NCBI GenBank assembly: GCA_027623235.1
Contig: JAQBVJ010000033.1
Span: 1 to 58,893 of the forward strand
DNA from: Planctomycetota bacterium
Lineage (GTDB): Bacteria; Planctomycetota; Planctomycetia; Planctomycetales; Planctomycetaceae
Direction: 5' to 3'
Length of the DNA: 58,893 nt
How positions within the stretch are numbered: the first letter of the stretch is position 1; each line of letters starts with the position of its first letter. Made by a program: the position numbers and the translations under genes. Shown here in pieces: positions 9,368 through 19,200 of this stretch. Under the pieces are notes generated by a model. It was not told where the DNA came from, made no database searches, and was given only the letters and a program-made list of their open reading frames with translations.

Positions 9368-10122
9368 ACGCGTTTCGCCGATTCATCGATCTCTTTCGCG
9401 ACAGTCCGACGTACGGCCGGGACCGGGCGAATCTGATTTCCGGATTCAGCATCGGGCTGACCGCGCTCCTGCTGAACGGGGCGGTCATGATGCTCGTGCT
9501 GCCGCTGATGCTCGACCCGAACGACCGCGATTTTCGAGACATCACAGAGAACGTTGAGTTTGGTCAGTTGCTGGCGCTGATTCTTCTGGGGGGGCGACCG
9601 CCTTTGCGACCGTCCTGATTCCGTTACGGCTGGTGACAGTCTTCTGGGGTCCGCGGGTCGGGCGATACTTCGACCAGATTGTGCTGATTGGAATTTCGCC
9701 GCTGCGTTTTGTGATTGGCAAAGCGACGTCGCAGAATCTGTTTCTCGGTCTGATTCTATTTCTGCCGTTTGCCGGTCTTCGTTGCGATGTCCATTCTGGA
9801 AGTGGCTGAGGTGCGTCAGTTTTCGTTTCTGGCGGAGTGGGCTCCGCAGCTTGCAATGGTCTCGCCGGTTGCTGTTCTCATGCAACTTTTCAACGAAATG
9901 GGGCCGCGGTTTCCTCGGGACATTTCGGCGGCTCCGTTCTACGTGGTTCATGGCCTGCTGCTCGTTGTGACGCTCTTCGGAATCCGGCGTCGCGGGCGGA
10001 AATTGCGGGAGATGTATCTCAAACGACCAGCGCGGGAGATCAGTTCATGGGCGTTTTTCTTCGTGGCTCCGCCGGCTCTCTTGAGAATGTTGGTCGGCTC
10101 GCCTTGTCGGCATTGCTGCTGA
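9364..10122 (+). pseudogene. ABC transporter permease, double frameshift
   Basis: A membrane protein gene directly coupled to the ATPase. The first frame (MNAFRRFIDLFRDSPTYG, TM segment ALLLNGAVMMLVLPLML) ends early because of a seven-G run at 9588-9594. Five or eight G would continue into ATAFATVLIPLRLVTVFWG and the family-like GRYFDQIVLIGISPL in another frame. A second shift near 9757-9785 restores the original frame with VAMSILEVAEVRQFSFLAEW and a last TM segment near YVVHGLLLVVTLFGI. The total span is divisible by three. Its end overlaps the next gene by about 75 bases, so the true stop is uncertain. Confidence 0.65.
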
Positions 10123-12315
10123 TTCTGTTTCCGTGCGGTGCTCGATCGCAGTTTGAAGAGTCCGAAAAGAAGATCGACTCGCCCGGTCTTGTGATTGAAG
10201 CGGCGATCGGCTGGGACGGGATCGTTGATCCGGCGAGGCCCGTTCCGATTTCGTTTCTGCTGACCAATCATTCCGACCGGATGATCGAAGGACGGCTCAC
10301 CCTTTCCGAGCCGGTGAACGGCCATGAGGTGGACCTCGGAGAAGTCTTCGTCGCCCCCGGAACGTCACGTCGAGTTGCGTCGATTCAGGCGATGGAAAAG
10401 TGGTATGAGTGCTTCGCAACACTGACAGGTGAGGAAGACGTTCTCTGGCGTCGAGAGCTGCCGATCAACACGGGCCGACAATTCCTTGAGGACGTAAACT
10501 TTGCTTTGTTCGTCGATGATGGGGGACGCCGCCTCCAGCTTCCCGGTGCGCTTTCCGATTCGTCGCTGGTCGGAGCGGCCGACGCGATGTCAGGTGCGAC
10601 GGGACGCTCAATTCAATGCCTCACCGCGAAGTCCTGGCAGGTGCCGAATCATCCCGGTCCGCTCGTCGCCATGCAGGCGATCATCTTTCGCGAGGGCGCC
10701 GTTGAGTCCGCGTTGAACCGAGCTCAGTGGAGATCTGTGGCTGAGTGGGTGTGCCAGGGCGGCACTCTCTTCATCCACGCGAAGTCCGAGGAGATCATCG
10801 ATCGTCTGAAGGAGTCCTCGCCGTTGCCAGGCAGTGCCGGCGTTCAGTCGGAAGAGTTTAAAATTCGCCACGTCGGGCTCGGTGCGATTTATGAATACTC
10901 GCAGCCGCTGGTTTCCGATGAGGGCGCATCCACTCGAAAGTTGATCGCCGAGGCTGTCGCGCTGCTGCCGAAGCACCACGTCACATCTCTGGTTGAGCAG
11001 GGAGACGTGCGCAGCACACGAGACGGTGGCACCGAACGAAACCGAATTCTGATCGTGGCTTTCTTCGGCCTCTACACGCTCCTTTCCGGTGTCGTGGCCA
11101 TTCTGCTGTTTCGCATGTCGCAGCAAAAAAGTGCCATCTACATGTGCATTGTTGTCGCCGGAGCCTGCGTATGTTCCGGCCTGCTGGGAGGCCTGCTGCG
11201 TTTCAGTCAGGGCGATGCTGACTGGCTGACAGTCACTCAGGGCGGTGTCGGAGGTGCGGTTCAGGTTGCGCGAATCGAAGTGCTGTCCGCCGGCGGCCGC
11301 AACACAAAGGTCGCCGTCAGTGGAGAGAACGTGGACCTGCAGTTCACCCCTCAGGCGCGAAGGTCCTACTCCTGGAATTCGCCTTCGAAAGGATTTCCGG
11401 CCTTCACGTGGCGCCTTCACGTGGCATAGAAACCTGGCCGGCGACACGCCAAATACGTACCAGGTGAACGTGCCGATGACACCGTGGGAGCGTCGACGTC
11501 TCCACGCGACAGCCTACAGATCCGGATTTCCGCGACTCGGCTTCGAGCTGGAGTTCACGCCGCGGGTCCCGCCCGCCGGCAAACCCACCGAGCCCGTGCC
11601 GGCCACGCCCGGTGAAGAGGACATGCCTGGAGAACAGCCCGCTGATCAAGAGGCGGCGGTGGGAATGTCGGCCTTGCCGATTTCGTCGCAGACACCCGAG
11701 GGTTCCGTCTCGCTGAAGCTGGTTAACAATCTTCCGTACGACCTCCTGAATTGCTGGCTGCTGATCGGATTCGCCCCCGTCCCGGCGGGACAGCCCTCCG
11801 CTTCGCAACTTGTCCTCGGCCAACCGATTCCAGTCGGACAGTTCATCGGACAGTTCATGCAGAGGCCGGGATTTTCGATGCCCGTTCCGGCGAACAGCTC
11901 GGCGCCGATCAGCAACTCCGGGACTGGTCTGGTCGAGGAGTACCACTTCGAGCATCTGCGGGATCTGGCGGCGGGATCCACTCAGCAGTTTGTCTTTGAT
12001 TCAAAATTCCAGACCCCGACAACCTCGTGGGAGTTCCAGCGAGCCTGGCCACGCGGGTCGGTGCATCTTCCGAAACTCTCCCGGCAGGGCACCGCCAGCG
12101 CGTGGGTGATTGGCCGCCTGAAAAGTTCCCCGACCCTGAAGATTGACGGACACCGAAGCGACTTCGCGCCCGGCGACGGCCTGCACCTCTACATCCAGGA
12201 AATCCTGCCGGAAGACCTGCCGCCCGCGTTTCTGTTTCCCCGGGGTGCCGGCGGGGCCGATGGCGAAGCCGAGAACAAGGCGTCAGCGACACCTCAGGCT
12301 TCAGACGGGAATTAG
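10047..12315 (+). pseudogene. Large secreted/membrane protein of the ABC locus, frameshifted by a 13-bp duplication
   Basis: ATG 10047 begins a signal peptide (RLALSALLLILFPCGARS). About 320 extracytoplasmic residues follow, then two membrane helices (RILIVAFFGLYTLLSGVVAI and YMCIVVAGACVCSGLLGGLL, residues about 331-386). The frame stops at 11427-11429 inside a tandem duplication: 11401-11413 and 11414-11426 are the same 13-mer apart from the last base. Removing one copy gives FPAFTWHRNLAG and an uninterrupted 751-residue protein to TAA-free stop at 12313-12315, with NLPYDLLNCWLLIGF and a Gly/Ala-rich tail. I do not recognise a named family. Position suggests the extracytoplasmic partner of the ABC ATPase and permease, an arrangement similar to gliding-type ABC loci with auxiliary surface proteins; that analogy is inference. 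Confidence 0.65.
11401..11426 (+). repeat. 13-bp tandem duplication causing a frameshift
   Basis: Two adjacent 13-mers, CCTTCACGTGGCG and CCTTCACGTGGCA, differ only in the last base. The insertion of 13 bases shifts the frame by +1 and creates TAG at 11427-11429. Deleting one unit restores a continuous 752-codon frame. Confidence 0.9.
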
Positions 12316-12366
12316 TCCCGCTGGCCGAACGTGGCTGGCGAGCATCCGCGACGTGCGGACTGCTGT

Positions 12367-12768
12367 TTACGGCGTCGAGTTGCTCATCGCGGCAACTGCT
12401 TCGGCGCGGGTGTTGTAGAACTCCCACAGCCGTGTCAGGTGAGTGACCTCGAATACTTCCTGGCACATTTCCGTCAGATTGCAGAATGCCAGGCGACCGC
12501 CTGCTTTGCCTTCCATGCGGTTCCAGACGGGCAGCAGCAGTTCGATGAAGCTGGAGCCGACGAATTCCGCATTCGACAGATCGACGACGACAATCGGTGG
12601 GTCCGCCTCGTCGCAGGCTCGAACCAGGGGAATGTGCACTTCCTGCACAGTCAACTCATCGATGTAGCTGATGTGGGGAGCAAAAGTCAGTACGGTGACC
12701 GAGGACTCCTGAGTCACATCCAATACGCCTTGCTGCAACATGGTCTCATCTCCGGTGAAGATGTACAT
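12367..12768 (-). CDS. STAS-domain anti-sigma factor antagonist
   Basis: A 133-residue single-domain protein. VTQESSVTVLTFAPHISYID opens a STAS fold, PPIVVVDLSNAEFVGSSF gives the central strand and the Ser-containing loop that in SpoIIAA/RsbV is phosphorylated by the cognate anti-sigma kinase, and GGRLAFCNLTEMCQEVFEV forms the late strand-helix unit. Length matches stand-alone antagonists. ATG 12768 is the longest start; ATG 12741 (ninth codon further in) is possible. It is convergent with the broken ABC locus and divergent from the PKS. An RsbW-like ATPase domain is encoded at 27078-27995, so the two could be a switch pair; that is inference. Confidence 0.85.
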   Translation of the reverse strand: MYIFTGDETMLQQGVLDVTQESSVTVLTFAPHISYIDELTVQEVHIPLVRACDEADPPIVVVDLSNAEFVGSSFIELLLPVWNRMEGKAGGRLAFCNLTEMCQEVFEVTHLTRLWEFYNTRAEAVAAMSNSTP

Positions 12769-13238
12769 TCACAGTTGCCAGTGAAGTTTCGTCGATGGGG
12801 CGACATTCTGTCATACCGTGCCTCGCCATTTCAATTCCGTCGGTTGTTCAAAAGCAGGAATCTCCGCATTGGGCAGGCTCGACCAATCGTGACAGGCAAG
12901 CAACTCTAACAAGCTGCGCCGTTCGAACCAGTCGATCGTTTCGGGCAGTCGATGTGTGTGAGGAGTGAGTTCTCCGTATCTGCTGGTTCGATCAGCCGGC
13001 GAATCATTCGTACGCGGTGTTCGACGGCAGATACGTCATACGAGGTGGCGATCGTGATTTAGGGTGGTAGGATGATGGGACCCAGTTGATTCGAATTGCT
13101 TCGTTCAGACTGGACGGATTTAGCAGGACTCTCGGGCAGGGCGAGTTCTGTACGCGCAGCTTCTGTGATTGCTCGGCCATTGGGGAACGAGTTGCACTGA
13201 GCAAAGCCGAAATCCGATTGACCGGTCAGGAGCCTGCC
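12769..13238. other. Divergent control region between STAS gene and PKS
   Basis: About 470 bp with no credible gene. It must carry the promoters for the STAS protein (leftward) and for the PKS operon (rightward). An 8-bp inverted repeat, GTATCTGC at 12976-12983 and GCAGATAC at 13027-13034, is present but could be chance. I see no clear sigma-70 boxes. Confidence 0.4.
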
Positions 13239-16200
13239 GTGCCATCGATTCCCGATACTCCGAATTCTGATTCCCGTCCCAACCAATCCTCCCGCGAACC
13301 ACTCGCCGTCATCGGGATCGGTTGCCGGTTCCCTGGTGGAATCGATTCGCCGACGGCTTACTGGGACGCTTTGCTCAACGGGATCAACGCGATCTGCGAG
13401 GTCCCTGACGATCGCTGGAAACACGCCCGGTTTCACGACACTAACCCGGAAAAATCCGGTTGCATCCGAAATGCCCGAGGCGGCTTTATCGACAGCGTCG
13501 ACCAGTTCGACGGCGAGTTTTTCGGCTACTTTCCGACGGAAGCTCAGCGGATTGACCCGCAGCAGCGACTGCTTCTGGAAGTGACTCACGAAGCCATGGA
13601 AGATGCCGGACTGCGGCGGGACGAGCTGGCTGGTACGCGGACCTCGGTCTTTACCGGATCGTTCATGTACGACTTCCTGTGCATGCAGACGGCCAGCGAG
13701 CAGCGTGACGAGATCAATCCTTACGTCGCGATGGGATGTGCCGTCTCGCCGCTGGCCAACCGGATTTCCTACGACTTCAACTTGAAGGGGCCGAGCGTTT
13801 CAGTGGACACGGCCTGCTCCAGTTCGCTGGTGGCGATGCACCTTGCCTGCCAGAGCCTGTGGAGCGGCGAGGCCGATATGGCGATCGCCGGCGGCGTCAA
13901 CGTGATGCTGCGTCCGGAATCGTCCATCATGTTATCGAAGGCGGGATTCCTTAATCCGGACCAGTTCTGCAAGGCGTTTGACGCGTCGGCAAACGGTTAC
14001 GTGCGCGGCGAAGGCGCGGGGGTCGTCATCCTCAAGCCGTTAAGCCGGGCACTCGCCGATGGTGACGCGATTTACGCGTGGGTTCGCGGCTCGGCAGTGA
14101 ATCAGGACGGATTCCTGCCGGAAGGTTTCACGGTTCCCAATGTGTTCTCACAGATTGAGTTGCTGGAAGCCGTCTACAACGATGCGGGCATCGATCCGCT
14201 GACGGTCGATTTTGTCGAGGCACACGGCACGGGCACGCCGGTCGGCGATCCGATCGAGACGCTCGCTCTCGGTGCTGTGCTGGGACGAGAACGAGACGAG
14301 AATCATCGCAGTCTGATCATCGGATCGGTGAAGACAAACATCGGCCACCTGGAAGGGGCGGCGGGAATTGCGGGTTTTATCAAGGGTGCTCTGACCGCGT
14401 ATCACGGGGTCGTTCCACCGAACCTGCATTTTCATGTGCCGAATCCCGACATCGACTGGGACAACCTGAATCTCAAGGTGCCGACGGAACCGACGCCTCT
14501 GGAAGCGAACGGGCATCCGCGAATCGTCGGAGTCAACTCGTTCGGAGCAGGCGGCACCAACGCTCACGTTGTGCTGCAGGAACCTCAACCGCAATCACAG
14601 CCGCCTCAGACTGAAAACGTTGCCGAGCCGGATGAGCCCGCGACCGCCCGCGCGACGCTGTACATGCTCAGCACGCTTCATCGTGATTCGCTGCGGACTC
14701 TGGCAGCTCGGCATGCTGACTATCTCGGCACTACGAGAAACCGTCTCGAGGACATTGCGTGTTCCGCGTTCACTCGACGCAGCCACTACGAGCATGTTCT
14801 TGCGGTTGTCGCTGAGTCGCCGAATGAAGTCGCAGCGACGCTTCGCGGCTTCGCCGACGGGCTGGTCGATTCGACCGTGCTCGCCACGAAAATCGTGCGG
14901 AAGAAAAGGCCGAAGCTGGCGTTTGTGTTCTCGGGCCAGGGTGGTCAGTGGGCTCGCATGGGGCTGCAGTTGATGGAGCGCGAACCGGTGTTCCGGCACT
15001 GGATGGAAGAAATCGACGCGCTGTTTGACGAGTTGGCTGGCTGGTCTCAGCTGGACGAGTTGCGTAAGGAAGCGGACGAGTCGCGAGTGAATGACACTGT
15101 CATCGTTCAATCGGCGGTGATGTCGATTCAGATTGCCCTGGTCAAACTTTACGAGCATTACGGGATTCGCCCTCAGGGAATCGTCGGGCATTCAATCGGC
15201 GAAGTGGCGGCTGGCTTCGCGGCGGGAGCGCTGACGCTGGAGCAGGCGGTCCAGGTGATCTATCACCGGTCACAGTCGCAGAGCACGGTCGCGGGGCAAG
15301 GTGGGATGCTGGCTGTCGGGCTGAGTCAGGAAGAGGCAAGGACGCTGATCCAGGGGCACGAGGGAGTTTCCATCGGAGCGGTCAACGGGCCGGAAATGCT
15401 GACGCTCTCGGGTGATCCAATGCCGCTGCAGCTCATCGCCCAGACGCTGGAGTCACGCGGGATTTTCAATCGCCCGGTTCGAGTCGAAGTCGCTTACCAC
15501 AGTCACCACATCGACGCGATCAGGGGCGTCATGCTGGAAACTCTCGCGGACGTTCAGGGCAGCAAGGCGGCGACGTCGCTGTACTCGACCGTGACCGGTG
15601 ACCGCGAAGACGGCACGCATCTGAATGCGGAATACTGGTTTCAGAATGCCAGCGAACCGGTTCTCTTTACGGACGCCCTCAGCCAGATGCTGAAGGATGG
15701 CTTCGACACGTTTGTGGAAATTGGCCCTCATCCCGTGCTGGTCAGCGGCGGCGAGGCGTTGTTCCGGAAGCTCGATAAGGACGCCATGATGGTTCCGTCG
15801 ATGACTCGTCGAGAACCGGAAGTGACGGTGTTTCTGCAGAGCCTGGCACGACTGGCGGCGCGAGGACTCGAACCGGACGTTGAGAAACTGTTCGGTGCCA
15901 ACCGACGGTTCGTTCGGCTGCCGACGACGCCGTGGCAGCACAGCCGGTACTGGTTCGAAGCTCCGCAAGCGGAAGAAATGCGACGCGGCCGATTCGGGCA
16001 TCCGTTCCTGAAACGTCAGACGCAGATGGTGACGGAAGAGGGAATGGCCGTCTGGGACGCGACGCTCGACGTGCAGAAGTTTCCGTACCTCCACGATCAT
16101 CAGGTGGACGGGGAAATTGTGTTCCCGGCGACCGGTCATATGGAGCTGGCGTGGGCCGTGGCGACAGAGCAGTTTCGTCATGAAGCGTTCTTCCTTGAGA

Positions 16201-19200
16201 ACCTGCATTTCGACTTGCCGCTGATGCTCCCTGACAACAGTCGCCACCCGCTGGACGTGCGACTGGAAATTGTTTCGGGGGAAGGCGACTACCACATCTG
16301 CAGCCGCTCTGCCGAATCGACGGCCGAGACACCCTGGTCCAGACACTCGTCCGGCCGCATCAACACGATGCATGACCGGTTCAATAAGGCGACAGTCACT
16401 CTCGACGAAGTTCGGAAAAAGTTCGCCGAAGAAGACAGCCTGCCGGTGGAACCGTTTTACGAAACGATTGCCGCAGTCGGCCTGGCTTATGGCGAGCGTT
16501 TCCGGTGCATCCAGGAGCTCTGGCACCGCGACCACGAAATGCTGGCTCGCGTGAGGTTGTCCGACGACCTCGTTCATGAATCTCAGCGAAACGCGATTCA
16601 TCCGGCGATTCTCGATGCCTGTCTTCATACCGTTTTCGCCGATGTCCATCGGAACGGTGATCCGGATCGCGTTTTCCTGCCGTACAGAATTGACCGTGTT
16701 CGGTTTTACCGTCCGCCGACGCAGAATTTGTGGCCGTACGTAGTCGTAACCCGAAACGACGAGAACTTCCTCACGTCGGATACGCTGATCTTTGATGACG
16801 CAGGCGAGCTGGTCGCCGAGGTGCGCGGCCTCACGTGCAAGCGTCTTGTCGGCGCGGGCTCACGACAGGCGGATACTCAGTACGAAGGCTGTTACGAGTA
16901 CGAGTGGACTCTGGCCCCGCGTACCGAGAAGTCTCACCGTCGCAATTCCGACTTCACCACCGCCGTGCTGATTGGAGACTCGTCGGAGCTTCTGACTGAA
17001 CTGGCGACGAAGCTGGAAGCCGACAACATTTTTCCGCGAGTCATCAGTCACACTCCTGACGAGCCGTTTGATCTGGCGCTGTCGGACGTGGCGCTGGATC
17101 GGCGGACTCTGGTCGTGTTTGCGGCCGGACTTTGCGAAGCAGGCTCCACTGGCGGGACAGGCTCCACAGTCGAAGCAGGCTTCTCAGTCGAAGCAGGCTC
17201 CACCATCGGCGCGAGTGACTCAGCTTGGACGACGCTGGCGGACTGTCCGCAGGTTGCGTCGCTGCTGGAACTTGCACAAACACTGCATCGTCGAGAGGCG
17301 GTACCGCGTCTCTGCGTGGTGACCAGCGGAGCGGCCGGGGTGCCCGGCGATTCGTCGTTGAATTTGCGGCAGTCGATTCTGCACGGCATGTCGCGAGTCA
17401 TTAACAATGAATGTCCGAACGTGCCGCTTTCGGTGATCGACCTGAGCGAGTCTCTGCCGCCGGGTGAACTGAACGAGCTGTTTGACGAGCTCCTGCACAG
17501 TCACGTGGATCTCGACGAGTCGGAAATTGCGATTCGCGGTGAGCGGCGTTTCGTGAGACAGCTTGCCGTTGTCGATCGCGAGCGGGCAGAGTCGGCAGCG
17601 ATCACCGAAGAGGTCGGGTACGGCGGCGACTACCACGCCGAAGTCAGCGACCCGGGGCAGCTCGATCAGATTGTCTTTCGCCGGTTGCCGTCGCGAGAGC
17701 TCGCCGAGGACGAAGTGGAAATCGCCGTCGAGGCGGCAGCGCTCAACTTCAAAGACATTATGAACGGGATGGGGCTGCTGCCGGAGAATGCTGTGTCCGG
17801 CGGGCTGGCCTGCGACCGGCTTGGCCTGGAAGTCGCTGGCCGCGTGCTTCGAGCTGGCCGTCTCGTGACGCACGTGAAATCGGGCGACGAGGTCATTGCA
17901 AGAGTTTCGGAAGGTTTCAGCGGAAAAGTGACGGCGCCGGGACACTGTGTCGCGAAGAAGCCGAAACACCTGACGGCTCAGCAGGCCGCGGCCATTCCGG
18001 TTGTTTACATCACCGCCTGGTACTCGCTCTGCTATCTCGCGCGGATGTCTCGCGGAGAGACAGTGCTGCTCCATTCGGCGGCTGGTGGAGTGGGCGGCGC
18101 GGCGATTCAACTGGCGCATCGTGCCGACGTTAAAGTGATCGCGACAGCAGGGACAAAGGACAAGCGGGACTACCTGCGAAGTCTAGGTGTTGAGCACGTC
18201 TTCGATTCGCGGTCGCTCGACTTCTCCAATCAGGTGATGGAGGTCACCGCAGGACGTGGCGTGGACATCGTGCTGAATTCGCTGACGGGGCGGTTCATTA
18301 CGCAGAGCCTGAAATGTCTCGCCCCGTTTGGACGATTTGTGGAGATCGGCAAGTCGGATATTTATCGAAACAGCAAGATGGGGCTGGAGCGACTGGGCGA
18401 GAATATTTCGTACTTCGTCGTCGATGTCGACCGGCTCGCCGCGCAGAAACCGGAGCTGCATCGACAGGTGATGACAGAAGTGGTGGAGCTGTTTGAGAGG
18501 TCGGAGCTGACACCGCACGAAATCACGGAGTTCCCGATTTCGAAGCTGACCGAGGCCATGAAGTTCATGACTCGCGCCGCGTATCGCGGCAAGATCGTCT
18601 TGAACATGACAGACGATCGAGTTCCCACGTTGCCGCCACGAATGGCTTCGTTCAGCTCGGATCGGTCTTATCTGATTTCCGGCGGGGCGAGCGGTTTCGG
18701 GCTCGAAATCGCACGCTGGATGGTCGGTCGCGGCACGCGGCATCTGGTGCTGCTCAGTCGGAGCGGCAGCAAAAGCGCAGCGGATCACGCGGCGATTGTT
18801 GAGATGCGGGAGCTCGGTGTTGACGTCAGAGTGGTCCGCGCGGACGTGACCGATGCAGTCGCGGTGCGAAGCCTCGTTGACGACATCAATCGCGAGTCGC
18901 CGCCACTCGCCGGTGTGGTTCACGGTGCCGCACTGCTCGACGACGCCTCGATCCCGAACATGGATATGGCGTGTTTCGAACGAGTGTTCGCGCCGAAGGC
19001 TCAGGGAGCCTGGAATCTGCACGAGGCGACGGTGGCTGCCGGAGCCGACCTCGACTTCTTCCTGATGCTCTCTTCGATTTCGTCGGTGCTGGGGCTCGTC
19101 GGGCAGGTCAATTATGCCACGGCGAATTTCTTCGAAGACTCGCTGGCTCAACTGCGACAGCAACAAGGCCTGCCCGGCACGTCGATCAATCTGGGCGTCC

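Noticed and set aside
12976..13034. 8-bp inverted repeat GTATCTGC / GCAGATAC in the STAS-PKS spacer
   Set aside because: An 8-bp match over a 60-bp span in a 470-bp region is expected at roughly this frequency by chance, and no related site is seen elsewhere.
13086..13238. Upstream ATG start for the PKS
   Set aside because: The added 51 residues have no KS-like or other sequence, and a GTG with a good ribosome site lies at 13239.
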